Source of the DNA: Tetranychus cinnabarinus
Lineage: Eukaryota; Arthropoda; Arachnida; Trombidiformes; Tetranychidae
NCBI GenBank assembly: GCA_022266195.1
Contig: WHVY01000004.1
Coordinates: 7,147,501 to 7,211,500, forward strand
Direction of reading: 5' to 3'
DNA length: 64,000 bases
Shown here piece after piece: positions 35,201-45,900 of this stretch (positions within the stretch are counted from its first letter, which is position 1; every line of letters begins with the position of its first letter). Under the pieces are notes generated by a model that was given only the letters and a program-made list of their open reading frames with translations, was not told the DNA's origin and made no database searches. The position numbers and the translations under genes are program-made.

Positions 35201-35354
35201 ATGTTGCAGTTGATGTTGAACAATGGTTGTTGTTGGCGGTCAATCCAGTATGGTTTCGAGATGAGGCTGAAGGTAAACAGTTGAACGATTCTGACGTATT
35301 AGTGAAGCCATTTGATGGATTGGATACAACTAATTCGACCTTGCTCGATGAAGC
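32223..35354 (-). CDS. shroom: Shroom-family protein, terminal coding exon with ASD2 domain
   Basis: The exon starts after a tttacag acceptor (35,357-35,355) in phase 0 with ASSSKVELVV, and encodes 1,043 residues to TAG at 32,223. Shroom proteins bind F-actin and recruit Rho kinase through the C-terminal ASD2 coiled coil to drive apical constriction. The last 320 residues match ASD2: LDRPYIVHSMCGQA, IPKLTEHLDCLRAEYSQM, TRLLLSLSTRLKSIEADI, then LLAQLEEAIALKESIDRT, DVDSFVRFIQLKSKLI and EKELIDKIEIKERQLLNL, in family order. About 130 low-complexity residues (Ser, and Asn/His runs from ATT/ATG-type repeats) interrupt the domain between its two halves. The rest is Ser/Thr/Pro-rich, with a PPPPPPPLAPL run, PPLPPPP runs and a His run. 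It joins in phase to the exon at 40,750-41,091. Antisense open frames across it are shadows. Confidence 0.9.
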   Translation of the reverse strand, partial: ASSSKVELVVSNPSNGFTNTSESFNCLPSASSRNHTGLTANNNHCSTSTATSSSLTILSSLVSVNPPKLHTGNGFVCGNNGSNCLSPTSKSTSPSTSTTTTSSSSSSSSSSASSSPPPLPPLPLKSHIGCLLMPPQQPPSAQQATNSETLVAPKTVNGLKYSPPPLPATSMHLQQQQITNSQPLPTKSCSSSFPATLTTCQLVETELNHHVNFTNSSSSPLSSSSVPLVALPALHSKTPSNASSNTLDSESCFTGPGSSGTLTSNCSSSSGIGSSNTSSSSESTTSSNSSDSSSNGHSGHPADPLLLNAITNDHLTDTQMESLSSFPNYPPPPPPPLAPLTLNPCPSPAPPLPPPPSSTTSSSVGSHSMKVRVSGSFTGPQPDDTFTMSRVTNFCSPTTDSLSTCSYQRPVSIGAIESISTGTPSMVRVHSSNQHNYHNGQSHHAHHHHHHHQPNHQHHEPIRLSNNCASENGVSCNQPLFNGGRDATLKSSGAHLSNSSNCYNTMIASGLTSSSSPLSTTTITTTTHKHNALSDNTVSMSDSRQYQANGMVNWRSSSPTNQVKNEMNKVNGNSLCDLRSTDANKLSESWSLRQPGSTSMGQYQATPIDPNCTSTSTMSTSSSSFSFPFPSAPFNKCVKRSIASDEVQRVNDDINSKNVINENCVLNSTIKLIRQSNECKESDESNVIGRGEAIGSSSTASSDGYSSGSLSPTSSPSSLELALDRPYIVHSMCGQAILSNSSEAIPKLTEHLDCLRAEYSQMQSEIQTNESIGASLVERLTQAGLTWQETEKISIHLEEIEKITRLLLSLSTRLKSIEADINSKNVSSPLGGNPSGSTHNNNNNVGCEKLVSSSLFSSSSSTSCSSALYFNKQSLTSSSSSGCLVTSIHNNNHNNNNNNNNINANANNNNNHHPLPSSASSSSLLLSSHPSSSLAASASVFSDNRIDNRCNKNVNPELESLLLKRNKLLAQLEEAIALKESIDRTSQTISDKIIVKYFKQSSQDVDSFVRFIQLKSKLIVEEKELIDKIEIKERQLLNLTNAT

Positions 35355-37516
35355 CTGTAAACAAAAACAATAACAATACGGACAAGGTGTCAATCAAAAT
35401 GTGATTTTGTGCTTTTGCTTGTGTTGCATCAATAAGAAGAAAAGGAAGAGAAGAAGATGAAGATGAAGAAAAAAGTAGAAAAGGTAAAAGAATGATCAAC
35501 AAGATGAAGATGAAATCAGTAAACTAGTAAAAGATGTAAAAGGCAATTTATTCACAGTAAATACAGCAAAGAGGCTTCCCGCTTTGTGTGCATTTATGAT
35601 GATGGTGATGATGATAAAAAGAAGAAAAAGATGAAAATGAAATAGCAAAAGAGAGGAGCAAAAAAAAAGCTAAATAAAATACACAAAAGTGAGATAAACA
35701 AGAAAATAGATGAAAAGATAGTAAAATAATGATATCCAGTGAAATGTGAGGCAAGATGAGATTCATGGATGAAAAGGTGGATTGGTGTTCATGACAAGCC
35801 AGAAAAGATGAGGATGAAAAGGAGAAAATGTATGTGACTTGTAAATAGGAAAAGATGAATTGGACATTTTTTTCCTTCTCTCTCTCTCTTCGAGTTCATC
35901 TTCATCTTGAAAAGAGAAAGCAAGATTGAAAAGATGAAAATTGTTTCTTCTTGTTTACTTCACCGTCTTCCTTGAAACGTTTGTGTCTCTTCTTACATTC
36001 ATAATACTCAATCATTTTTTTTTACTACAACAAACCTTAAATCTTCACAGACAAAAAGCTTTTTAAATAGCATTTATATAAAAATTGTTATAAAATGGGA
36101 AATTAAAACGCCCTGGAAAATGCAGCTAATCTTGAATCAAATTGAAAACCTTATGGTTTATCAAATGAAGATAACAGTAGGTGAGAGTTGCTTTTTTGTG
36201 GTTCATTCTGGGATGAAAGAAGAAGATGAAAAGAGAAGAGAAATTGATCCTTTTATCATCTTTCGTTTTTTTTGGGGCTAAGATTGGTAGGTTGAGTATT
36301 TGTGTAGGATGAAGGACAGATGAAACAAATGTGATGGATAAAAAAGAAATGTTGAAGATGAAGAAGAAGAAGAAGAGGAAATTGAAGAGAGAAAATAATC
36401 CCTAAGGAATCAGATAAGGAGTGATCTTTTGACCAGCATGGGATGACATGTGAGATTCAATGAGCCAGACTAATCAAGATACCCTGATGCACATGAAATC
36501 ATCATGAAAAGGTTAAACAAGAATATGATGAAATTAACATCATTTGCTTCTTCTTCTTCTTCTCTTATTCATTCTTCAGAATGTAATTGATATACAGAAT
36601 AAATAAATTCTAGGCTAATCATGATAATCAGTAGAAATAATAATTGCCAAAAATGACCAGAAAAACTGTCAGTTAACATTTTTATAATAGTTTTCAATGC
36701 TTTTTTAAATGATTATTAAATGGAAAGGAAAATTTCGTTTTTTTCTTCTTGATGGAAAAAGATTGAATCATGAAAAGCTTCAAGTTGAAATGTAATCAGA
36801 TCATGAATGGATTGATCAATATTGACCAATGATCAACCATGTAACCTGTTATTATTGGGAACAAAAGTTGAAATTGAAATGACTATGCATAGGACTTGAG
36901 ATGGCAAGTTGAAGGTAAAAATGATTTTGTTTTTTCGTTTCTCGTTTTATTTTGGAAAAAAACTGATTTTTCTTTTTACCAAATCATGGCAAGTATAAAA
37001 TTGAAAGTTAAAGAAAGCTTTACTAGTGATATCATGATTGTTGATCATGAGAAAGTCAATTGTAAATCAATTGGTTCTGCTAATGATTTATGGTTTGCTA
37101 ATAGTTTGGAAACAATGAACTTTCACAAGAGCATTTTGTCAATAATTAGATGTGAATTGAAATCAAAACTTGCAGGAGAAGAAGGTGATAAACATTGAGA
37201 GTTGACTAGTTATGAGGAGAAAATCATGGAAATAGAACTGAATTTACTGGATATTAATATCGTTTAGAAGATGAATAGAAATGAATAGTTGAAAGAGGTT
37301 CAGATGAGGCTTTACTAGTAATCCCAATGAATACGAGATGTTGATGAAAAGGTAATGTGAAAAGGTTGGTGAAACTGAAAGATGAAAAGTCAGGGGAGGA
37401 AGGAAAATGTTCATGGCAAAAGAATGCAATTGGAATGCCAGTAAATCTGGTCAAGCTCAATAAAATTAGAGCAAAACATGACTTTTGCTTATTCAATGAA
37501 AAATGGTTTACAACAA

Positions 37517-37770
37517 TACAGCTGCGAAAATGGAGTTAGACCTCGATACCATATCTTTGGCGCATTGTTTGGTATCCAAGCATACCGATAGTCATTTTTT
37601 TGAGATGAATTTTTGCTAATCTACATCAACTCAAGACTCATTGGCCAAGACATTGAATCGATGTTGTTTGTGCTTAATTTATCTCAAAAAATTGACTATC
37701 GGTATGCTTGGATACCAAACAATGCGCCAAAGATATGGTATCGAGGTCTAACTCCATTTTCGCAGCTGTA
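37517..37770. mobile_element. Tc1/mariner-type MITE, 254 bp
   Basis: The ends are perfect inverted repeats of about 75 bp, extending to about 95 bp with a few mismatches (left 37,517-37,612, right 37,676-37,770). The terminus is TA-CAGCTGCGAAAATGG, with TA at both outer edges as expected for the TA target duplication of Tc1/mariner transposons. The 60-bp centre has no coding capacity, so it depends on a transposase elsewhere. The near-identity of the arms suggests recent insertion into the Shroom intron. Confidence 0.85.
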
Positions 37771-38603
37771 TGTTTGCAAGCGGAAAAAAAAGATTAAAAA
37801 ATGAGGCAAAAAGTACTTATTTATATCAAAACATTAGCTACAAAAAAATGGAGTAAAAGTGATAGTGAAAAATGATAATGATGATGATGTTGGAGATGAA
37901 ATAATGAAATTAATGGGAGGAAAGATGAGAAGAAAGTCTTCTCAAGTATTTATAATAACATTTAAACCTGAAATGGTGGGAAGACAAAGAAGAGAGAGGA
38001 TTATATCATCATCATTATCGGTATCATCGTCATCTGTACGTTACTGGGTCGTAAATTTTTCTTCGACTCATTTCTCATTTCGTCAGTTAATCACCTTTTA
38101 AAGGAATCAGATGAAAATGGCAAATGATGATACTGATGATGATACCGATGATGAGAAGGATAAAATGGAGAGAAATAAAAGGAAAGTGAATCAAAGTAAA
38201 CAATAGAGTTGTTTTGTGTTTGATTAAGCTGGTAAAAAATAGATGAACAATTTAAACTTAAATCGTTAGTCCAACTTCACCTTACTTTTTGTTCATTTCA
38301 ATTTTTCATTCTTATATTACTTTTTTTTCATCTTCCTTGTAGCCTCAACATTGACCAGTTTGATCAATTTATTGAAGAACCAGCAAAAATAATAAGTAAA
38401 CATATTTATATGATGATGAGAAAAATTGTGGGAAAATGTTGAGTTCGGTTAATGGTCGTGTTGGATGTACGTGTGTGTGTTGTGTGTGCAGAGTTGGGTT
38501 CTAATTAATGTGTCATTTGCAGACAATGGGAATTGAATGTTGATTAGAAGTGGGAGTTTGGGTGGATTGAGTTTTTTGGTCAGGTAAAGTTGATAATTAA
38601 CAT

Positions 38604-38864
38604 TTAAAGATGGGTTACAAATGTTATAAAGAGAGAGAGAGATATGCGAACCTTTTTTATAATGGTAGCTTTGCGAATAGATTTGGGCATCAAATTGTTG
38701 GTTAGTCGAGGATTTGGGACAAAAAGTGAGTTATACAAGAACCAATATAAACACCAGCCACATGTAAAGGCAATGATCAAATAAGATATCATGTTATGTA
38801 TAAAAGGCGATATTAGAGGGTCGAGATTGGCAATGGAACCAGGATAAAAGGTAAAAGGTAAGAT
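38604..38864 (-). other. Candidate small membrane-protein ORF or exon inside the Shroom intron
   Basis: The minus-strand frame is open from 38,864 to the stop at 38,604, with an ATG at 38,792. The first part, YPGSIANLDPLISPFIHN, leads into one clear membrane segment (MISYLIIAFTCGWCLYWFLY). Then come FVPNPRLTNNLMPKSIRKAT and a basic KK end. The sequence is far less repetitive than its surroundings. No splice acceptor is obvious, and past KK it runs into a GA/TC microsatellite. It could be an exon, a microprotein or chance; I do not recognise a family. Confidence 0.25.
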
Positions 38865-40749
38865 TCACTTTTAAAGTTGAAATGCTTTTCAATTTAGAAT
38901 AGAAAATATTCTCATTTTTTCTTCTTTTTTTTCTCTTCTTCGAACTATTTTTCTTTTTTTCTTCTTCTTTTCGATTGAGAAAAGTGTTTCTTTTTGCTTG
39001 CTTGCAATCTTGTTATCAAGATATTTCACGTAAACACATGAGCACATTTATGCACATTGATGGTTGAATTGAATAAATCTGGGTGAATGGTAAAGCATGA
39101 TAGATATGAGGAGAGAAAAGCAAAATTGAAGAATAAGCAGAAGAAGAAGAAGATGAAGATGAAAGAAGATTTTATAAATTGAATTAACAGGTTGTAGTAT
39201 TAAAGTAGTTGAAGTTGATTTGTTGTTGTTGTTATCACAAAAAGATGATGAAAATATTATCCTTAAAGGACACTGAGGTGATTGAAATAGACAAATTTGT
39301 TGTGTCAATTGGCATTAACAGAGTACCTGAAAGTGGAGCTTAATAAGCTTTCGATTTTTTTTACTAGAGTTTCGAGTGAAAACTCGATGGTTCAATGATG
39401 AACAATACGATAAAAAAAAGGTAATCAAAGTGGATATTTGAACAAGAAGACTGGAAAGACTGGGAAAAAATGTGAGTTTCAAGAGCATTTCATGTTCATC
39501 TTGTTGTTACTGTTGCTGTTGATGTTTTTTCATGTTAATATTGATGTTTGTACTCTGTGTGTCTATGGAAGGCAAAGGCAACAATGAAAGTGAAACTCAA
39601 TGTACACAGGATGATAGATGATGATAAGAGAGAGAGAGGGAAGAGAGTTATGATGATAAGGTAAGAAGAGGAAGTGTGAGTGAGAAGGCAAAGGATATCG
39701 CGCAACATGCTATCAATAAAGTGCAACGAATCGATTCTGTGAAATAAGAATATGCGCTCCTGAGAAATCTTTCAATGTTATTAGAAGGGAAAAAAGTTCC
39801 TGAGAAGAAAAGGAAATGTTCTTTATTCACAATCTAGGAAATTTCTTTCCTCGGTATTTACGATAAACCTTTGAGTTTAACTTTTCTATCTTTTCCTAGT
39901 TTTGTTTTGTACCTTTTTTTTGGGTGTTCAGTGTTTTTATTGAAAAGGGGAAAGGTGACAAAAATGGGTAAATTGCTATTTACATGGATTGCAAAATGAA
40001 TAATGAAATGTATAAAGAAATGAATGATGGATCAACATGCAGAATCGATAGGAAATATTAAATTCTCTCAATGTCTTCAGTAGTTTTCATACTCGGTAGG
40101 AATACACATTAAAAGGTACAACATTTTTGTGTAACCTTTTTTTGTTCACCAACATTTTAACCACAATTTTTAGCCATTGTTTTGTCTGTGTAACATTAGA
40201 GACTCATTCTTATTCTTTGGCTTGTTTCTTCTCTTGTCTTCTTCCTCCCTTCTTCATCTGCAATGCATAAATGTTCAATTCTATTGAACCTTTAATTGAT
40301 TTGAATCATGAATATAATAATGATGATGAGTGAATGAAAGTAAAGTCAAGAAGAGAATGGAAAATGTACAAGAAAATCTCTTTTCTTTTTACTTCTTCTT
40401 CTTCCTTCTTACAGACATTAGCTTAAGGTTATCTTTTAACTAAACTCACAAAAAAACTCAAGTTACCAAAAGTTGTAAAGTATGATAAACAAATCAGTAA
40501 CATTGGTAAAGAGAAAGCAAAGTTGTAATGAAGAGAGGAAGAGAAGAGAGAGAAAGAGAGGCCAAAGAAAGGGAAGAAGAAGAAAATATAAGAAACTAAA
40601 TTGAAAGAGGAAAGAAGGGAAAGAGAGGCTAAAGAAAGAGGAAAGAGAAGGGAAAATGAAAAAAGTAAGAAAGAGCTGGTAAGATGTGGAATAAGCGATA
40701 GCAACAAGACATAGAGTGTTGAGAGTGGACAAAGAAAATTGAAGCTTAC

Positions 40750-41091
40750 CTTTGGATGGAAAATGTTGCTACAGGAAAAAGATTTGGTGTATTCGGGTTT
40801 ACATTGATTGGGCTGATTTTGTTGATGAAGGGATGTTGATGAGTGTTGTTTTTGTTGCTCTTGCTGTTTCTTTTTGTGTTTAAGGTAAAACTCGAGAAGA
40901 GCCTTTTTCTGTATCGCCTTGAGATCATTTTTTTTACTTGTCTCGGCTTGTAAAGGTAAAGATGGGCTGGTTGTTGTTGTTGTTGTTGTTATCCAACAAT
41001 TAGATTTAGGTGGCAATGGTGGTGGTGTTAGTTTGGATGAATGTCGAGGTGGTGGCGGTGGTGGTTGCTCTGAATCAGTTGAGTTATCCAT
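40750..41091 (-). CDS. shroom: Shroom, first visible coding exon
   Basis: 114 codons from ATG 41,091 (context tccATGG; an in-frame TGA lies about 50 bp upstream) to a GTAAGC donor after ...SNIFHPK. It ends in phase 0, matching the acceptor at 35,354. It opens MDNSTDSEQPPPPPPRHSS, followed by a second proline motif (TPPPLPPK) of the kind bound by SH3 or EVH1 domains. A lysine/glutamine helix follows (LKHKKKQQEQQKQH), then YTKSFSCSNIF. It has no PDZ domain; known Shroom genes use alternative starts, some without PDZ. The track beyond the donor is intronic polypyrimidine DNA. Joined to the next exon the product would be about 1,157 residues. The link rests on strand, order, phase and composition rather than on a diagnostic domain. 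Confidence 0.65.
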
Positions 41092-44000
41092 GGAAAACAC
41101 AGCAACATAACAAGGAAACTTGTTGAGTATAAAAATCTCTGGTCAAATTGGTTGGTAAGAAACTGGTGAACAAAATTTAAGGAAACCCAGGAAAAACAAA
41201 AAGTAGAGAAGAGAAGATGATAAACAAAACAAACAACACACACTAAACAACAAATTTTTGCTGCTCAGACCAACATACAGCCAACCAAGAAACTAATTGT
41301 TAACAACTTTTTCAAACTGATTTTTCTTGGAATCACTGGTTTTGCAAAAAAAAGGCCAACAAAAAACTCACTTGACAACAACGCCATCTACCATTGGTAT
41401 GACCAACTATAAGTTAACTTTAAATTGAAACGTCCATTAAACTTGGACGATCACTTGCACTGTCTGGTCAAAGACTTTTTTGACCAATTTTTGATTGTCA
41501 GAATTGAAAGCTGAAACAATCATTAATTAACCAGTCAGGAAGATTCAGCCATTTATTAGTTTATCGATCAAATCAATTGAATCTCAATGAGCTTGTATTA
41601 GGTTTGTGTAAATGGTTAAACATGAAATGTTAACAGATGTTCAAAATTGATTCATTTGTACGGTAATGCAGTAAAGTGATGTTCAATATGAATATTGTTG
41701 TTGGGCAAATTTTTATCGCTTCATTTGATATTTTATTTGAATATTCAGATGACGACGTATGTCGATAAATGAGCGTTTTACATGAAAGAAAGGAAAGAAA
41801 TGACATCAGAATGTTTAGACTTGATAAAGACTGGACTTTTCTTAAGAACGAATAAGAAATTCTTTAATTGTTGTTGTTGACGATGTCAATCAAGTTTGTT
41901 TGAAAATAAATGTTCTAATGAATGTTTCAGGTTTCAGATAAAGCAGTGGGTGCCATATACTCATCTCAAAAAGTAAAATTAAACCTCAAAAAAGCAATCA
42001 AGCTTTTGGACAAACGGCAGATGCAAGAAACTACAGTCATTTACTAGACCGACGCTAGTCGATCAGTTGAACCAGCTGACACTTAGAAAGCTTAGACATA
42101 CCGATTAGGAGGCTTTGTATCTCTTCGCATGTGACTGACATTGTGAGCCATCATTTCCAATATTAAAACGGCCTTGTTTCTCCTTTAAACTGCAGGGTAA
42201 TTGGACAAGATCATTTCATCATTCAACCTGTCTCACTCGAATAACTTGTTGACTTGATAGACTAAGTCAACCTAGTCAATAGTCGACTAACTTGGGCTGT
42301 CGATATTTTCACTGTTATGTAAATGAAAGGTTTTTCAGGATTAAACTTCTGGTAATCAATTATTCAAGATGATCAATACCACATTTGTTTCAAGTTTATC
42401 AACATTTTTCTCACAATAATAATGTAGTCATGAATAATTAACTTACAATTAGTCAGACCGACCATCTTTAAACATGTGAATAAACAGACGTTACATTATG
42501 GCTCGATGTAAAAGTGAAAAATGAAATGTTTTACTGAACAAAACCAACATTAATTATCAACAATTGCGCAAAATGATAAGTCAATACAATCATTTCAAGT
42601 TTTATCATTGATTTATCAACTTGTCTCAATCACAATGCAAAATAATCAAATGAATCTTTATCAAGTTTATCTTAATTTCCATTAAAATAGTTGTTTCGTC
42701 AAAAATGATGAAAAAATTTGACTTTGACATTATTTGAAACCATGAGCTTGACTGCTAACTGCACATGAAAACCTTGATTAAAAGGAAGTGATTTACATAT
42801 CGAAACAATTGTTTGAGCAATTGAAACAGTAATTGCTATCAAATTGATCAAAGCACATTTAGTATTGAAATTAAATTGCCATTCAACGTTTTCTTCATTT
42901 CAAGATGTTCCTATTGATGTTAATCAATTTATTCAAAAGTCAATTTTGTGTTAATCTTTCCAATTTAAACTCGGCTTCAACTTTTCAATTAACTTGAATA
43001 CCATTCAGTTGATTATTTCAATTCAATGTCCTACCTTTGCCGACTATTCAAATCTTGAAATTGATTAACGGCTTTTTAAAGGTTTACTTTTGCTACTAAG
43101 ATCAACAAGCTTGGTATTCAGGTGACAAGGAAAACTTATTATCAGACTAATTGTGTGATTATTTAATCTTCAATCTAATTGCTTAATTGTTTCTCTATTC
43201 GCTCTAATCATCATCTGATTACTTGACCTGTAACAAGATCTAATTGGTCAAAGTTAATTTAAAATCATTTCAAGACTGTAACCAGTTTATCAACAAAACC
43301 AACTCTTATAATATAAATTAAATACAACAAGACTTGAAGTCAACGAGATCAAGAACGAAATGTGAACAAATTCATTCAAATGAACGCTTCGCTTTTTTGC
43401 ACAAACAAATTGCACTTCACCACATAACAGTAAACAGACTAAATTAAGAACTTAAATTGAAAACTGAGTTCGAATCAAAATTGATTAAAATCTGATTTCG
43501 TCACAAGTTCAGTTCGATTCCAGTAAACATTTTAAACTTTCCATGTTGATCTAAACAATATCGGCAAACTTTTCTTGACCTTTTCCCATTCTCATGCATT
43601 TTAATCATTTTCAATATTCATCGATGACAACGAATTATTTTGCGTTTCGTTCAGCATCTAGTGAAAGATGTTCAGGTCATAACATGAAATATGAATGCGT
43701 TTTCTGGTGCGTTGGTTAAGTTGGGTTTGGTTGCTTTCACTCGACTGTCGACTGACAATAAATGATCAATTGTTACCAGTTTTGCACCTTTTTAGCATCT
43801 TTTGTTCTTACACCTTATTGGACCCTTTTGTTAATTAACTGTACAACAATTATCTTATTAACAATCTTAATTGACTTTTCTTTCTATTCAACAGGCAATA
43901 TTAATCATTAAACTGTTCATTTTTTGGGCTCTTAATTTCATTTGCTTTACTTGTTGCTTTTTGTGTTTTAATGTTGATTCAAGTTTCAAATAGTAATGAC

Positions 44001-44457
44001 CATTTATGTGTGTGTGTTTAATTGTACTTTTTTAATTATATTTATTATTTGATTAAAATTGTGTGTGTTGGTTAAGTTATGCTAACTAGCCTTTGATCCA
44101 TACGGTTAACCTTATTAACTTTTTGCCACTGAATAATCAACTTTAATTCATTAAACGATATTATGGTTGAAATGAAGTCCATTTGTTTATTAGTTGAATC
44201 ATTTTCCCATGAACTTATATAACTGAATCAATTCGGGTTATCATACAATTGTAGCCTTGTATTTGTTCACTTTAATTGTGTTCACTTCATACTGATCTAT
44301 TTGGCTGCTCAGTTATTTAATTTAGTCCATTTTTATACACAATCAAGACAAATGCTGTCTTTAACATGGTGATCTGTTTTACAATCAATAAGCCTTTCTT
44401 AATGTTAATTGTAGCCTTTTCTTTACGAAAGTTGATTTGATTGAATTTCTTTAAAGG
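41092..44457. other. Region upstream of Shroom; no gene seen
   Basis: AT-rich, with no supported coding region. The first few hundred bases presumably include the Shroom 5' UTR and promoter (minus strand). 41,950-42,300 is less AT-rich and may hold an old element piece, without identifiable content. Confidence 0.45.
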
Positions 44458-44600
44458 TAGCGTTGCAAGCTCAGTGGTTGAAGAGTTGCAAAGTTGTAAA
44501 AGATAAAGGGCTGCAACTGGTCGGGGAATCCATTTGCTACTTACGAGGCAAGTAGCCTCGTTGGTATGGACATATCAAAATGAAAGCGAGTTTAAAGAAA
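44458..44600 (+). repeat. tRNA-like / SINE-head-like sequence
   Basis: 'agctcagtggttga' (about 44,469) closely matches a tRNA D-arm/A-box, and 'ggtcggggaatcc' (about 44,521) approximates a B-box about 50 nt later. Stems can be drawn (CTC/GAG D-stem, TTGCA/TGCAA), and GTAGC at the start can pair with GCTAC at 44,538. The central loop is too long (about 21 nt) for a normal anticodon arm, so this is a tRNA pseudogene or the head of a tRNA-derived SINE. Two overlapping hairpins follow at 44,537-44,562 (GCTACTT/AAGTAGC and GAGGC/GCCTC). Confidence 0.4.
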
Positions 44601-44826
44601 GCCCATGTCAATAAACCCGTGAAAGCTAATCTCCCATGGAGCGAATCGAGCTGAAAAAGCGACGCAAATTTTTCAACCAGAGGTCAAAATGATTAATAAA
44701 AGCGAACTGGAGATTGATTTTTTTCTGTGAAATTTATTTAGGTGTAAATGATGAATAGGGTAATGTAATCAATTTCGTAACCTCTGTCATCATCAGTTAA
44801 ATTTAGCCGGGTCTATTCACTATTTA

Positions 44827-45376
44827 TCAAAATGAAACATAATTGAAGTGTCCTAGTCTGCGGTCCTTTTCTATAATAAGCATTTTCATATTCAGGTCTC
44901 CTGCAAAGATAACCTGCATCCTCTGGCTATAAATCTTGACCTCGTCATCATATTCACCCTTCCTCAATCTCAGCAGAAATGCATATAAATATGGCAGAAA
45001 TCTTGTAACATCGTGGATTTTCCTCTGAGTACAATGCGAGTTTATAACAGCCACAGTGATATTATCTCCATAGGCAACTATCGATGTCATCAATTCGTTA
45101 CGATCAGTCTCGACTCTATAAAACCATTAACCGCTTTTTTGTCAATGCATGTGATGAGACGGTTGATGTGTTCGTAGATCTGGTTCCGAGGCGTAGGTTT
45201 CTTACCTCCACTGCAAAGCTGTGATACAAAGATTCACTCACCACTTTAGGTGCTTCCTGAAAACAACAGACACATGTTGAAATACCATAATTACGTCTAA
45301 TATAGTCTAAAGTTGGCCAAAATGAATCTTTTCTAGCTGTGTTATAACTTATAATAAAAAACGTTTTGAAATCCAT
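44827..45376 (-). pseudogene. Second EEP (endonuclease/exonuclease/phosphatase)-like ORF pair, frameshifted
   Basis: Two minus-strand frames, 45,376-45,116 and 45,093-44,827, fit one EEP domain. The first begins with FFIISYNTARKDSFW (N-terminal strand with Asn) and has CCFQEAPK (metal-binding Glu). The second has VAVINSHCTQ and IFAGDLNMKM (strand plus G-D-x-N). A frame change between 45,093 and 45,120 separates them. The C-terminal D-H motif is not seen. It differs from the LTR-borne EEP in the wording of all motifs, so it is a relative at best. No reverse transcriptase or transposon ends were found. Origin could be a LINE or a host EEP gene; it is probably dead. Confidence 0.5.
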
Positions 45377-45900
45377 CTTGGATCGAGCTCCGTTTCGATC
45401 TTTTCATCTTGGTCGATCTTGGACTCGCTCTTTACTTTTTTTCGATCCGAAGATCGAGATTTAAAATCGCCGATCCTGCAATCTCTTAGAAGTGTTTCAT
45501 AAAAGAAACGCCATTCACACTGAAACTAGCGAGTTTAAGTTAAAACTTTTTGTTGTCCAGATAATGATTTCAATTTAATTTTCAATATTTACGATGGCCT
45601 GAAAATAAAATTACTATAGTACATATAACCGAAGAAATTTGTGCTGATTCATCTAATTATGAATTACTTGGTATTCTGTACCGCTATTGTGTAACCTAGT
45701 TGATAGAATAGAAGTAATTAAAACTAATTTGAAACTCTTAAATATGAAAGTTTTGGTTGAATTTCAACCAACCAAAAATTTTGAAAAAAGATCGTATGGG
45801 ATCGATTAAAGCTCGATCCTGAATCGAATTTTTGTCTAACGATCCGAGGGTCGGATCAATCCTAAAAAACAGCGATCTTCTCAGGTCTAGCTGGAATATT
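45377..45900. repeat. Two GATC-rich clusters
   Basis: Six GATC words lie in 45,380-45,480 and six more in 45,788-45,882, with none seen in the 300 bp between. Most occur as TCGATC or GATCGA, in a diverged repeat rather than an exact tandem array. The clusters directly follow (on the minus strand, precede) the EEP-like ORF, so they could be its 5' region or element-associated repeats. Confidence 0.5.

Larger units (their letters stand above)
35355..40749 (-). other. Intron of the Shroom gene (5.4 kb)
   Basis: Bounded by the donor GTAAGC (40,749-40,744) and the acceptor ...tttacag (to 35,355), both phase 0. It contains a MITE (37,517-37,770), GA and GT microsatellites (38,630-38,641; 38,470-38,490), and many GAAGATGAAGA tracts. 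An almost purely purine plus strand lies at about 40,500-40,680. Open frames at 36,896-37,198 (plus) and 37,244-37,539 are unrecognised. Confidence 0.75.

Noticed and set aside
32692..35373. Plus-strand open frames opposite the large Shroom exon (32,692-33,346; 33,917-34,180; 34,471-34,728; 35,059-35,373)
   Set aside because: They are antisense shadows of the Shroom frame, made open by its Ser/Pro/Asn-rich codon repeats; no domains.
40429..40749. The part of the 223-aa minus-strand open frame beyond ...NIFHPK
   Set aside because: It continues past a strong GTAAGC donor into polypyrimidine intron DNA (Ser/Leu/Phe repeats); the exon is taken to end at 40,750.
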